A DNA stretch of 64,000 nucleotides from a bacterium BMS3Abin06 (GCA_002897895.1 BDSY01000032.1:1-64000), one strand, 5' to 3'; positions 27,369 through 36,652 are shown, counted from the stretch's first letter. Notes: generated by a model not told the origin, from the sequence alone. Made by a program: numbers and translations.

Positions 27369-27402
27369 GAGAGGAGTAACTATTAATGTATGGAGGGTTG
27401 AA

Positions 27403-28260
27403 TTGAATATTCCTGCAAAAGACCAGATAATTAATAAAGTCGGCGACCTCAAGGTTCTTCCGTTTGTAGCGAGAAAACTGCTTGAGACAATAAGTAATGA
27501 TAAGGTTTCCATCTCTGATCTGAATGACATTATCGAAAAGGACCAGACAATCACGGCAAGGATTCTAAAGATATCCAATAGCGCCTTATACGGGCTGCGG
27601 CAGGAAGTTACCAGCCTTCAGCAGGCGATCATGATACTCGGTTTTAAAACAATCAGAAGCCTTGTATTATCCATATCAACAAAATCGCTTTATAAAAAGT
27701 TTGGTATAACAGAGCAGATGATGTGGGACCATTCTATCGGGGCTGCTGTTGCAGCCAAACTGATTTCAGCAGATCTTGGAAGGGAAGCGGGAGACATTGC
27801 ATTCACCGGCGGCCTTATGCATGATCTTGGAAAATTGATTATGAATAACGAAACACCGGAAGCGTTTACCGAGGTAATGATGAATATGTACAATGAAGGC
27901 ATTGACTCGATAACTGCCGAGGAAGAGATTTACGGGTATAATCATGCGGAGATCGGCTCTAAAGTCATTTCAAAGTGGGGGCTTTCGGGTGCGCTTGTGG
28001 AAATTCTGGAAAAACATCATTTGAATAATTGCAGTCTTGATGATATAGGAGAAGCTGTAGTTGCCAAAGGGGTAGCGTGCGTTCATTTAGCTGATAATGT
28101 TTGCAGGGCGCTGGGCATAGGGTACAGAGAGCCTGATAAAGCGCTTTTATTGCATAAGCTGCCGTCTGCAGTTTTTCTTAATATGAACGAAGAGACGCTA
28201 TCAAAGCTGGTCGAAGAAATCAATGAAACTTATAACAGGGAAAAATCCATCTTTCAATAA
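27403..28260 (+). CDS. HDOD-domain protein
   Basis: 285 residues, a single HDOD domain: LKVLPFVARKLLETIS, ISDLNDIIEKDQTITARILKISNSALYGL, LQQAIMILGFKTIRSLVLS, GLMHDLGKLIM, EEEIYGYNHAEIGSKVISKWGL, LEKHH. It keeps HD-like residues (MHDLGK). HDOD proteins are signalling adaptors in motility or stress circuits. The TTG start has a good ribosome site (TGGAGGG, 27391-27397). Confidence 0.86.
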   Translation: MNIPAKDQIINKVGDLKVLPFVARKLLETISNDKVSISDLNDIIEKDQTITARILKISNSALYGLRQEVTSLQQAIMILGFKTIRSLVLSISTKSLYKKFGITEQMMWDHSIGAAVAAKLISADLGREAGDIAFTGGLMHDLGKLIMNNETPEAFTEVMMNMYNEGIDSITAEEEIYGYNHAEIGSKVISKWGLSGALVEILEKHHLNNCSLDDIGEAVVAKGVACVHLADNVCRALGIGYREPDKALLLHKLPSAVFLNMNEETLSKLVEEINETYNREKSIFQ

Positions 28261-28281
28261 AATTTTACAGCGATGATGCAA

Positions 28282-28620
28282 CTATTTTTTACTGTGCCTG
28301 TATTTAATAATCCTGGCTTTTTCCATGGTAATCAGTCCTTCTTTTACCGTATCATCAAGAAAAGGAAGTATCTTGTCAATATTCTCTTCGGTATCAACGA
28401 TTTCAATCATAATGGGCAGGTCCTCGGAGAGCCGAAGCAATTTAATAGAGTGAATGCGGCTGGCTGCGCCATAGCCCATTATTCCCCTGAAAACCGTGGC
28501 GCCTGCCAGATTCAACTCCCTTGCTTTCAGCACAATGGCCTCATAAAGCGACTTTCCCTGATATGTGTCTGATTCTCCAATGAAGACTTTTAATAATTTT
28601 CCCTCATCAGGCAGTTTCAT
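28282..28620 (-). CDS. DUF190-family protein
   Basis: 112 residues with the family pattern KLLKVFIGESDTYQGKSLYEAIVLKARE, GATVFRGIMGYGA, PIMIEIVDTEENID. The fold resembles PII-like trimeric proteins. DUF190 genes commonly sit with crcB, as here (5 bp apart), and may act in fluoride response; the function is unproven. Confidence 0.82.
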   Translation of the reverse strand: MKLPDEGKLLKVFIGESDTYQGKSLYEAIVLKARELNLAGATVFRGIMGYGAASRIHSIKLLRLSEDLPIMIEIVDTEENIDKILPFLDDTVKEGLITMEKARIIKYRHSKK

Positions 28621-28625
28621 GATTC

Positions 28626-29018
28626 TTATCCTATTTTAATAAGGTTAATAATATATTTTGAAAGTAAGAAACCGGTGAATACCAATACGACCCCGAGAAT
28701 ATTACTTGCCAGCAGATTTGAAATTGCCAGTTTGATTTCCCCGTCTCTGAACAGGTTGAAGTTTTCCAGTGCGAAAGTTGAGAAAGTAGTGAAACCTCCG
28801 AGAATGCCGATAAATATAAAATTTCTCATATTCGGAGATAAATTTTCAATCTCAAAAAACCCCCATAATAATCCAATGGCAAACGACCCCATTAGATTAA
28901 CGAACAAGGTCCCCCATGGGAAAATACCGTCCAACACCCTGTACGTTAAACCGGATAATGAGTAGCGAAGCAATGTGCCTGCCGCCCCTCCGGCTGCTAT
29001 CAGTATAAGTTTCGACAT
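28626..29018 (-). CDS. crcB: Fluoride channel CrcB/FluC
   Basis: 130 residues, four spans: GGAAGTLLRYSLSGL, WGTLFVNLMGSFAIGLLWG (conserved N), GFTTFSTFALE (the polar track T/S). Fluc channels are dual-topology dimers that export fluoride. No fluoride-riboswitch consensus is evident upstream on this strand. Confidence 0.92.
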   Translation of the reverse strand: MSKLILIAAGGAAGTLLRYSLSGLTYRVLDGIFPWGTLFVNLMGSFAIGLLWGFFEIENLSPNMRNFIFIGILGGFTTFSTFALENFNLFRDGEIKLAISNLLASNILGVVLVFTGFLLSKYIINLIKIG

Positions 29019-29095
29019 AATGATATTTTTTTTAAAAGCGGTTCTTTATTCGATTGAATTTTTATTGATTGAGGCTCTTGTAAAAGTCTTTGTTC

Positions 29096-29176
29096 GTCAT
29101 TCCCGAGGTTTTTATCGGGAATCCAGTATTTTTTTAAAATCAAAGACTTCTGGATACCCGCTTTCGCGGGTATGAC
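29096..29176. repeat. Dispersed palindromic repeat (GTCATTCCCG...CGGGTATGAC)
   Basis: Left arm GTCATTCCCGAGG...TCGGGAATCCAG, right arm CTGGATACCCGCTTTCGCGG then GTATGAC. This is the widespread bacterial element whose translation gives VIPAKAGIQ. It occupies the 344-bp gap between crcB and hisA. The open frame through it (29000-29263, minus) is not a gene. Confidence 0.7.
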
Positions 29177-29362
29177 AACAATAGCGATTCTCTCGATACT
29201 TTTGCAAGAAACTCGTTTTATAAAAAAATATATTATATCATCGAAAATCAATTTTAAGCACATTTTTCAAGAGACACCGGCGATGTGTACTTATAGCGGG
29301 AGTCTGCTTACTATTGCTTCTTGCAATTGAATGATGCCAGTCCTGTCTGATATACTCAATCC

Positions 29363-30088
29363 ATGATTGTAATACCCGCAATAGACCTTAAAGACGGTAA
29401 ATGCGTAAGGCTTCTTCAGGGAAAGAAAGAAGAAGTCACGGTTTATTCCGATGACCCCGCATCAATGGCAAAACAGTGGGCCGGTCTTGGAGCTGAGCTG
29501 CTTCATGTTGTTGACCTTGACGGGGCATTTACCGGGAAGCAGAAGAACTTTGACAAAATCAAGGCAATAAGAGAAGCAATTGATATTCCTATAGAACTCG
29601 GAGGAGGGATCAGGGATATTGAAAGGATAGAAAGGCTCATTAGTCTTGGAGTGGACAGGACAATAATCGGCACTTCAGCAGCGAAAGATCCGGGTATGGT
29701 TAAAGAAGCTTGTGAGAAATTCCCGGGGAAGGTCCTTGTAGGAATCGATGCAAAAAACGGCAGGGTTGCCGTTAAAGGATGGGTTGAAGTAACAGAGTGG
29801 AACGTCATTGACTTTGCAAAGAAGATGGAGTCTGTTGGTGCAGCAGGAATAATTTATACCGATATCTCAAGGGACGGCATGCTTACAGGTCCGAATATTG
29901 ATGCAATGGCTAAAATGGTAAAGGCGGTTGAAATTCCTGTGATTGCATCAGGCGGCGTATCAAAACTTGATGACATAAAAAACCTTATGCAGATTGATAA
30001 TCTATGGGGAGCGATTACAGGAAAGGCATTGTATTCGGGTGCAATGGATCTCACGGAAGCAATAAACATTACAAAGAAAGAAATTTAA
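29363..30088 (+). CDS. hisA: HisA, phosphoribosylformimino-AICAR-phosphate isomerase
   Basis: 241 residues of the (beta/alpha)8 fold: [14 protein letters not shown] (catalytic D8), [49 protein letters not shown] and IASGGVS. It isomerises ProFAR in histidine synthesis. hisF follows at 2 bp; the remaining his genes are outside the window. Confidence 0.95.
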   Translation: MIVIPAIDLKDGKCVRLLQGKKEEVTVYSDDPASMAKQWAGLGAELLHVVDLDGAFTGKQKNFDKIKAIREAIDIPIELGGGIRDIERIERLISLGVDRTIIGTSAAKDPGMVKEACEKFPGKVLVGIDAKNGRVAVKGWVEVTEWNVIDFAKKMESVGAAGIIYTDISRDGMLTGPNIDAMAKMVKAVEIPVIASGGVSKLDDIKNLMQIDNLWGAITGKALYSGAMDLTEAINITKKEI

Positions 30089-30089
30089 T

Positions 30090-30932
30090 ATGTTAGCCAA
30101 AAGAATAATACCATGTCTTGATGTCAGGGACGGCAGAGTTGTAAAGGGGGTTAATTTTCAGAACCTTACTGATGCAGGCGACCCTGTCGAGAATGCCAAG
30201 TTTTACGATGAGCAGGGCGCTGATGAACTTGTGTTTCTTGATGTAACTGCTTCTCATGAAAAGAGGAAGATTATTTTAGATGTTGTTGCACGGACGGCAG
30301 ATGATGTTTTTATGCCGCTTACCGTCGGCGGAGGAATCAGGACACTTGATGATATAAGAGACCTCCTCAATGCCGGTTGTGACAAGGTTTCAATTAACAC
30401 AACTGCTGTCCGCGATCCGTATTTTATCAGACAGGCATCCGAACGCTTCGGCAGCCAGTGCATAGTTGTTGCAGTTGATGCAAAGAGGGTGGTAGAGGGC
30501 ATGAGATTTGAACCTGGTGAACCATGGTTAGGCGATCCGTACTTAAGTGAAGTTCGCCTCGGAATTCCTTCAAATGGCGATACAGTCTGGGCGCTTTCAA
30601 CACACGGCGGCAGAAAAATGAGGCGTCTTGATGCCGTGAAATGGGCAAAGAAAATGCAAGACCTCGGAGCAGGCGAAATATTGCTTACAAGCATGGACAG
30701 GGATGGAACAAAGGACGGTTATGATATTAAGCTGACAAGAAAGATATCAGAGACAGTAACGATCCCTGTTGTTGCATCAGGCGGGGTAGGGACGCTTGAA
30801 CATTTGCGCGAGGGGCTTGTTGAAGGAAAGGCCGATGCCGCGCTTGCCGCTTCGATTTTTCACTACAGGGAATACTCGGTACACGAGGCCAAAGAATATC
30901 TGAAGTCAAAAGGTGTTCCGGTCAGGCTTTAA
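30090..30932 (+). CDS. hisF: HisF, imidazole glycerol phosphate synthase cyclase subunit, with insertion
   Basis: 280 residues: [86 protein letters not shown]. Both catalytic aspartates are present. HisF is normally about 250-256 residues. The extra length lies after AVDAKRVV, where [20 protein letters not shown] and [14 protein letters not shown] replace a short turn at the active-site face. HisH is not adjacent. Confidence 0.93.
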   Translation: MLAKRIIPCLDVRDGRVVKGVNFQNLTDAGDPVENAKFYDEQGADELVFLDVTASHEKRKIILDVVARTADDVFMPLTVGGGIRTLDDIRDLLNAGCDKVSINTTAVRDPYFIRQASERFGSQCIVVAVDAKRVVEGMRFEPGEPWLGDPYLSEVRLGIPSNGDTVWALSTHGGRKMRRLDAVKWAKKMQDLGAGEILLTSMDRDGTKDGYDIKLTRKISETVTIPVVASGGVGTLEHLREGLVEGKADAALAASIFHYREYSVHEAKEYLKSKGVPVRL

Positions 30933-30955
30933 TTGATATCTCAATTACGCTTTCA

Positions 30956-31195
30956 TCATTTAATCTTTTTCAGTAACCGGCGTTTTTTCCCGTAAAGGTA
31001 TTCATCATGTTTCCCGGCTGTATCTTTGAAGCTGCTTTTCCCTACCCCTATGATACTCATTGCTTTCTTTATTGCATTGTCTATTTCGGCTTTCTTTGAG
31101 ATAGTGAGTTCAACTTTTTCGCGTTCCTTGAGACGCACCTTTTTAGTTGGTTTAAAAACACCATCTTCATATATAGCTTCTATTGTTTGAGCCAT
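30956..31195 (-). CDS. DUF104/AF2212-type antitoxin-like protein
   Basis: 79 residues starting MAQTIEAIYEDGVFKPTKKV then LKEREKVELTI, the hallmark of the DUF104 family (small beta-rich antitoxins often paired with VapC-type PIN toxins). The C-terminal half is basic. A partner toxin would lie just downstream on this strand, but hisF is there instead, so the antitoxin is orphaned. Confidence 0.72.
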   Translation of the reverse strand: MAQTIEAIYEDGVFKPTKKVRLKEREKVELTISKKAEIDNAIKKAMSIIGVGKSSFKDTAGKHDEYLYGKKRRLLKKIK

Positions 31196-31448
31196 TGGAA
31201 CCTCTCAATTTTTTACACAATTTAAATATCCTCTTTTGAGGAGGAATTGTCTTATTTTACCATAAATATTAATTCATGCCCAAAATATTAAATCTTCGAC
31301 GTCCAGACCTAATAAAGAACATTAAAATATGAACTAACCATCGAGTATCGAATAAAAGAGTTTTTGTCTGACGCAAAATAAATTTATATACCGGACAATA
31401 GCCCTGATGATTTTCAAGATAATCTGCTGCTTGTCTTCGCCAGCCTCT

Positions 31449-31685
31449 TTAAGCGCGGATAGTAAAATAAAGCAACCCTTCTCTTTCTTTTAATTCGAGG
31501 AGATTATACCCTTCCTGAGCACAAAGTGACGGGATACTTTCTTTAGTTGTAATATCATTGGTTATAACCTGGAGCGCCTTGCCTTTTTTCATTTCTTTAA
31601 GCGCCTTACTTGTCATAACAGTCGGTACCGGACACAATAGTCCCTGCACATCGAGTATCTTATCAACTTTTTCCTTATGCTGCAT
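31449..31685 (-). CDS. TusA-family sulfurtransferase
   Basis: 78 residues: DVQGLLCPVPTVMTSKALKEMKKG holds the CPxP catalytic cysteine motif, and the fold continues VITNDITTKESIPSLCAQEGYNLLE. TusA proteins carry persulfide sulfur between partners. It is the first of two TusA proteins near the sulfur locus, divergent from the kinase. 31196-31448 shows no gene. Confidence 0.82.
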   Translation of the reverse strand: MQHKEKVDKILDVQGLLCPVPTVMTSKALKEMKKGKALQVITNDITTKESIPSLCAQEGYNLLELKEREGLLYFTIRA

Positions 31686-31872
31686 AATCCTCTGATCTAA
31701 ACCACCCTTTATACTATAACGCTATCAAAAAATCCTGCAAAAGTAAATTAAACAGATTGTTTTTGAATCCATATTGAAGTTCACATGCCTGTTTGCAGCA
31801 CGGCCCTGATATGCAGGTTCAGCAATCGGGAAAGTTGATGAATACTCTCTTTATTTAGTAAATTAAAAGAGG

Positions 31873-33558
31873 GTGTACACTATTTTGCTGTTTGCCCGCT
31901 TAATCATGGGATGGATATCCTATCATATCAGCGAAGAAAGCTTAATAGCGGTAATATGTGCCATCATTGCGTTCAGGGCTTTTAAATCCTCTAAATCGGA
32001 ACACCTTACACTGGAGATAAAGAGCAGGATTTATCTTATTGCTTCAGGTTTCATCTTATTGAGCATCAGCAGCGCTGCCCACGCCTTTATTCATGCCTTT
32101 CAAATGAACCTGAACCTGCTTTATCAAACCCTCCTCGGTTATTGCCTCGGCCTCCTTATGCTGATTTCAGCAGTTTCTTTAGAAAAACCGTGGAATAAAA
32201 AATTCTTACCCTTTTTTTATATCCCCCTGCTGGTTCTGCTTCATCCGAAGATATACACGATATTCCCGATTTTCGGGCAATTCCGCCCGTTGGGATGGGT
32301 TATAGTATCATATCTCTCCGGGGTTGTATGCATGCTGTATATAGCAGCTTATTACCGGACAGGGGCAGGAAAATATCTATACTCATCCTTCGGCCATGTC
32401 CTGATATGCATATCCGCCATCCTGTTATTCTTCCCTGCTCCGATCGGTTCCAGGCCATGGATATACGGCCATTTACTGAGACCACTGGGGTTTATAACAC
32501 TCTTCTTCAGCATGAAGCGCGGGGACCTTGCAAAATTAACAGGCAGCGTCCTTTATAAGGCCCTTACGGCATTCAGTCTGCTTGCGTCAATTCCCCTGTT
32601 CGTTTACGGCACGGTTATACTCTATGAAAATATCAGCCCTATTGATCTTATGGGAAGGAGTGTTATCGTATTTGTGATTCTTTTTATCACCCTTGCTTCT
32701 GCGCTGCTTTTCGGACTGGGGCTTATTATCAGTCTGCTGCGCCCTATTCTAAGGTTGAAGGATTCAGTGGACAGGCTTGTAGAAAAAGGATTGAATGAAA
32801 AAATAGAGGTTACAAGCAATGATGAAATAGGAGAACTTTCCAATGCATATAACGAGATGGTCGTTAAGCTGCGGCAGTCAATTTCGGAACAGGACAGGCT
32901 GAGCAGGCTTGCTGCGACAGGAGAGCTTTCCGCAACCCTTGCCCATGAAATAAAAAACCCGCTTAATGCAATAAGCGTTGCATCCGCATACATCAAGGAA
33001 AATTACAAGGGCAGGCTTATCAGGGAGTTTATTAATATAATCCAAAGTGAGGCATCAAGAATAAACAAGTTAACGACATCACTGCTGAACTTTGCCAAGC
33101 CGGTAAAACCCGAGCCCGGGCAAGCTGATATCAATAAACTTGTAAAAGAAGTGGCAACTCTTATGAAAGAGGAATTAAAAGAGCGGAATGTTGACATTGA
33201 ACTATTAACTGCAAATGACATTCCGCTTTTTAATTTTGATTATAATCAGATAAAGCAGGTAGTATTAAACCTTGTAATCAATTCCTTTGATGCAATAGAG
33301 GGAGAAGGACGAATTAAAATACAAATACGTTCATCAAACGGAAATGTGCTTCTTTCAGTGGAGGATAACGGAAAGGGAATATCTGCTGAAGACATGCAAG
33401 ATATATTTAATCCCTTTTTCACAACAAAGACCCGTGGCACCGGCCTGGGACTTGCCGTGTCAAAGAAGATTGCCAAAGAACATGGCGGGGATTTATTAAT
33501 AGAAAGTATTCCCTCTCAGGGGAGTAAATTTACTCTCTTATTACCTGTCAGAACATGA
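31873..33558 (+). CDS. Membrane sensor histidine kinase
   Basis: 561 residues: about eight N-terminal spans (MASE-like), a HAMP segment (LRLKDSVDRLVEKGLNEKIEV), HisKA (GELSATLAHEIKNPLNAISV), and HATPase boxes N (NLVINSFDAIEGEG), G1 (DNGKGIS), G2 (GTGLGLAVSKK). The next gene is its response regulator (ATGA overlap). The GTG start at 31873 has AGAGG too close; a slightly later start is possible. It probably controls the sulfur-relay genes downstream. Confidence 0.86.
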   Translation: MYTILLFARLIMGWISYHISEESLIAVICAIIAFRAFKSSKSEHLTLEIKSRIYLIASGFILLSISSAAHAFIHAFQMNLNLLYQTLLGYCLGLLMLISAVSLEKPWNKKFLPFFYIPLLVLLHPKIYTIFPIFGQFRPLGWVIVSYLSGVVCMLYIAAYYRTGAGKYLYSSFGHVLICISAILLFFPAPIGSRPWIYGHLLRPLGFITLFFSMKRGDLAKLTGSVLYKALTAFSLLASIPLFVYGTVILYENISPIDLMGRSVIVFVILFITLASALLFGLGLIISLLRPILRLKDSVDRLVEKGLNEKIEVTSNDEIGELSNAYNEMVVKLRQSISEQDRLSRLAATGELSATLAHEIKNPLNAISVASAYIKENYKGRLIREFINIIQSEASRINKLTTSLLNFAKPVKPEPGQADINKLVKEVATLMKEELKERNVDIELLTANDIPLFNFDYNQIKQVVLNLVINSFDAIEGEGRIKIQIRSSNGNVLLSVEDNGKGISAEDMQDIFNPFFTTKTRGTGLGLAVSKKIAKEHGGDLLIESIPSQGSKFTLLLPVRT

Positions 33559-34883
33559 AATACAACATCTTAATCATCGAAGATGAAATTAATACTTTAA
33601 AGGTGCTCTCAACCGCACTTAAAAAGGAGAAGTTTAATATAGAGACTTCCCTGACCGGTGAGGACGCACTTGAGATGCTGAGGGACAACCGGTATGATCT
33701 TGTTTTAACAGATTATAAACTCCCCGGTATTAACGGAGAGACCCTGCTGGAGCAAATAAAGTCAAAAGACTCTCAGATTCCGGTCATACTCCTCACTGCA
33801 TACGGAACCATTGACCTCGCAGTAAATGCCATGAAAAAGGGAGCCTATACATATCTCACCAAACCGGTAAATCTCAAGCTCCTGATTTCAACAGTAAAAG
33901 ATGCGTTACGGCTAAAAGAACAAAAGTTAAATAATGACATTCCCGGCAGTAACCAGTTCCTGAATATTTTCGGCAAATCAAAGGCCATACAGGAAGTGTT
34001 CTCCATGATACAAAGAATCAGCAAGACTGATGCAAGCGTGCTTATACTCGGAGAAAGCGGCACAGGAAAAGAACTGGTGGCAAGGGCCTTACACTATACT
34101 TCATTAAGGGCGGACAAGCCGTTTATTCCTATAGACTGCACTACCATTCCTTTAGAGCTTATGGAAAGCGAACTCTTTGGTTATGAGAAAGGCGCCTTCA
34201 CCTGCGCCTACAGCAACAAAATCGGTCTTATAGAAATGGCACAGGGGGGTACTGTCTTCTTTGACGAGATCGGCGACCTCGACTATGCGCTGCAAAAAAA
34301 ATTACTCAGATTTCTCCAGGAGAAAGAGTTTCAGAGGTTAGGCGGGAAAGGGAAGATAAAAATCGATGTCCGGGTACTTACTGCAACTAACAGGAATCTG
34401 GAAGAAGCGGTTGAAAAAGGTGAGTTCAGGGCAGACCTTTACTACAGGCTCAACGTGATATCAATATACGTGCCGTCTCTCAATGAGAGAAAAGAGGACA
34501 TTCCATTGCTGGCTTCTCACTTTCTTGAAGAATTCAGCAGGAAAAACAAGAAGGCGATTCGCGGATTTGACCAGAATGTCATGGATATCTTTATAAACTA
34601 TGAATGGCCGGGAAATGTACGCGAACTGGAAAATCTTATAGAGCGTTCTGTAATTCTCTGCCCTTATGACCAGATAAATGTGGAATGCCTTCCTCGTAAA
34701 TTAAAACTCATGGGGGATGAAGAGTTCCCGTCGCCTGAAAGTTTAAACCTCCCGGAGATGGAAAAGAAGATCATACTCAAAGCCCTGGAAAAATCATCCT
34801 GGAATCAATCAAAAGCTGCACATTTATTGGGTATAACCCGTAAACAGCTCAGAACGAAAATGAAAAACCTGGAATTATTATAG
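33555..34883 (+). CDS. NtrC-family sigma-54-dependent response regulator, GAFTCA variant
   Basis: 442 residues: receiver domain (IIEDEIN, LTDYKLPG phospho-acceptor, LLTAYG, LTKPV), AAA+ (Walker A LGESGTGKEL, Walker B GGTVFFDEIGDLD) and a Fis-type helix-turn-helix (LEKSSWNQSKAAHLLGITRK). The sigma-54 contact loop reads GAFTCA instead of GAFTGA. It pairs with the kinase upstream. Targets may be the rhodanese/DsrE/YeeE genes, but no convincing -24/-12 promoter was found. Confidence 0.92.
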   Translation: MKYNILIIEDEINTLKVLSTALKKEKFNIETSLTGEDALEMLRDNRYDLVLTDYKLPGINGETLLEQIKSKDSQIPVILLTAYGTIDLAVNAMKKGAYTYLTKPVNLKLLISTVKDALRLKEQKLNNDIPGSNQFLNIFGKSKAIQEVFSMIQRISKTDASVLILGESGTGKELVARALHYTSLRADKPFIPIDCTTIPLELMESELFGYEKGAFTCAYSNKIGLIEMAQGGTVFFDEIGDLDYALQKKLLRFLQEKEFQRLGGKGKIKIDVRVLTATNRNLEEAVEKGEFRADLYYRLNVISIYVPSLNERKEDIPLLASHFLEEFSRKNKKAIRGFDQNVMDIFINYEWPGNVRELENLIERSVILCPYDQINVECLPRKLKLMGDEEFPSPESLNLPEMEKKIILKALEKSSWNQSKAAHLLGITRKQLRTKMKNLELL

Positions 34884-35111
34884 CATTGACCTGTTTAAAA
34901 AATTTGCTGAAAATATTCAACCGGATTCAGATTTTTTAAATACTTGCATTATATTCTGAATTTATAGCGTTATAACCAAGTATTCATGTTTGAATTTTCC
35001 ATATTGACATAAGCCTGCATCATAGTATTTAATAATACCGTGGTTTTATTATCTCTATAAAATCAATACATTCACTGCCGCAAAAACATCATCTAAAAAG
35101 GAGGGTCTCAT

Positions 35112-36065
35112 ATGTTACTGCTGCACAAAAAAGTGAAAAACCTCAGGAAGACAATCATCACGCTTGTCTCCGCACTGTTTTTACTGATTTGTCTGTCCGC
35201 CGGTTATCAAAATGCCTATGCCGGTGCAGATGTTCCATCGCTTGTTGAAACCGAATGGCTCGCGGAAAATCTGCAAAAAGAGGAATTGCGCATTATTTAT
35301 ATAGCAGCAATGTCTCCCGGGGATAAACAAAACTTTGACGCCAAACATATTCCCGGCGCTCTGTATCTTGATATCGGCAGTTTTATGAATGTCCTGGGCA
35401 ATGGCAGCGCACCGCCTGACAAGGCAAAATTTGAGGCCCTTATGGGCAGGCTCGGCATCAGCAATGATACCAATGTAGTGGTATTAAGCAAAGGCGGAGG
35501 CAACCCTTTTATCGCCAGCGCACTCTGGTTGATGGAATATTTCGGCCATGAAAAAATATGCTACCTGAATGGTGGAATGGCAAAATGGAATAAGGAAGGG
35601 CGGCAGACAACAGGAGCGCCTGCAAAGATAAATCCGGCAGTATTCAAGGCTTCACCGAATCCCTCCATCCTGGCCACCGCGGATTACGTATTAAAGAATC
35701 TCAGGAACCCGAAGGTTGTAATAGTCGATGCGCGCGGTAAAGGCGAATATGACGGGACACAAAATGTCGGACAGAATAAAAGAACAGGACACATTCCCGG
35801 AGCGATAAACCTCAATTTTTATCCCACCAACCTCAACAATGACGGAACCTTTAAATCAGTCAAGGAACTGAAGGCTGTTTATGAGGCAAAAGGGGTTACA
35901 AAGGATAAAGAGATTATATCATACTGCCAGGGGGGTGTACGCGCTGCAAACACCTATTTTGTGCTTAAACATCTCCTGGGTTATCCAGAGGTCAGAAATT
36001 ATGTAGGTTCGTGGGGTGAATGGGGGAACAGGCTGGACCCGGCCAGATATCCCTTGGAAAAATAA
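35112..36065 (+). CDS. Exported two-domain thiosulfate/3-mercaptopyruvate sulfurtransferase
   Basis: 317 residues: signal peptide (TIITLVSALFLLICLSAGYQ then NAYA), an N-terminal rhodanese domain without catalytic cysteine, and a C-terminal domain with CQGGVRAANTYFVL (C272). It moves sulfane sulfur in the periplasm. A strong ribosome site (AAAGGAGGG) precedes the ATG. Its position ahead of DsrE and YeeE genes suggests that it supplies or accepts thiosulfate sulfur at the membrane. Confidence 0.89.
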   Translation: MLLLHKKVKNLRKTIITLVSALFLLICLSAGYQNAYAGADVPSLVETEWLAENLQKEELRIIYIAAMSPGDKQNFDAKHIPGALYLDIGSFMNVLGNGSAPPDKAKFEALMGRLGISNDTNVVVLSKGGGNPFIASALWLMEYFGHEKICYLNGGMAKWNKEGRQTTGAPAKINPAVFKASPNPSILATADYVLKNLRNPKVVIVDARGKGEYDGTQNVGQNKRTGHIPGAINLNFYPTNLNNDGTFKSVKELKAVYEAKGVTKDKEIISYCQGGVRAANTYFVLKHLLGYPEVRNYVGSWGEWGNRLDPARYPLEK

Positions 36066-36072
36066 AATAACT

Positions 36073-36107
36073 ATTCAGCCGCAGTCTCTGTGAGTCTGCG
36101 GCTGAAT
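36073..36107. terminator. 12-bp stem-loop after the sulfurtransferase
   Basis: ATTCAGCCGCAG (36073-36084) pairs perfectly with CTGCGGCTGAAT (36096-36107). The sequence after it on the plus strand is A-rich, not T-rich, so it may be an mRNA-stabilising or processing hairpin instead of a terminator. A ribosome site and dsrE start follow 30 nt later. Confidence 0.45.
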
Positions 36108-36140
36108 TGCAAAAAAAAACCGGAAAGGAGGTATGAAAAA

Positions 36141-36413
36141 ATGGCAAAGAAGATCGCAATCCTGGTCAGAGAAAGACAGGGCGAAGCCCTCAGAATGGGC
36201 GTGGGTATGATCCTCGCTGATGATGCTGTCGATGTATATGTGCTGGACAGGGCAGTGGAAAAAACAGATGACAATGACCTGAACCTTGAGACAATGGGTG
36301 ATATGGACGTCAAAGTTTTCACTAACTTCAAGGGAAATGAGAACATGGAATATCTTACCACAGAGGAGATAGCCCAAAAAATCCTTGAATATGACCACAT
36401 ATTGCCTTACTGA
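36141..36413 (+). CDS. DsrE/TusD-family sulfur-relay protein
   Basis: 90 residues from the ATG with AAAGGAGG upstream (a longer frame from 36090 has no ribosome site). KKIAILVRERQGEALRMGVGMIL and VDVYVLDRAVEKTDD follow the DsrE pattern; the catalytic cysteine of TusD/DsrE is absent. It is first of three small genes (DsrE, DsrH-like, DsrE) ahead of a YeeE transporter. Confidence 0.75.
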   Translation: MAKKIAILVRERQGEALRMGVGMILADDAVDVYVLDRAVEKTDDNDLNLETMGDMDVKVFTNFKGNENMEYLTTEEIAQKILEYDHILPY

Positions 36414-36484
36414 AACACCGGGAACAATTTTCATTTGAGAGGAGACGCACAGCTGACAATCTTGTTAAAGGAGGCAAAAGGAAA

Positions 36485-36652
36485 ATGAAGATTTTATATC
36501 TATTAAAACAGACGCCTGATGAGACACTGAATAAATTCATTGAAGAGCATAAAAAGTCAAACGAGGTTACAATCATAAACATCAACGAGAACAAAAACTA
36601 CGATGAGATCGTTGATTCTATTGTATCAACCGACAAGGTCATTTCCTGGTGA
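36485..36652 (+). CDS. Short DsrH/TusB-like protein
   Basis: A 55-residue ORF with AAAGGAGG 13 nt before the ATG. MKILYLLKQTPDETL opens like DsrH/TusB (M-L-(Y/H)-(I/L)-L-K), EVTIININENKNYDEIVDSI is the middle, and it ends VISW. A terminal SW/W is typical of DsrH/TusB. It is shorter than the family (about 95). It lies between two DsrE genes, like dsrE-H order in the dsr locus. Confidence 0.6.
   Translation: MKILYLLKQTPDETLNKFIEEHKKSNEVTIININENKNYDEIVDSIVSTDKVISW

Noticed and set aside
29000-29263. Minus-strand open frame with VIPAKAGIQ
   Set aside because: It is the translation of a dispersed palindromic repeat and not a gene.
34980-35030. Sigma-54 promoter before the rhodanese gene (TTGACATAAGCCTGCAT)
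   Set aside because: The -24 GG is GA and the spacing to GC is one base short of the required ten.
36411-36500. Readthrough of the UGA ending the DsrE gene at 36413
   Set aside because: The 28 open codons after it show no homology, no 7-bp hairpin is present at the right distance, and they contain the next ribosome site.
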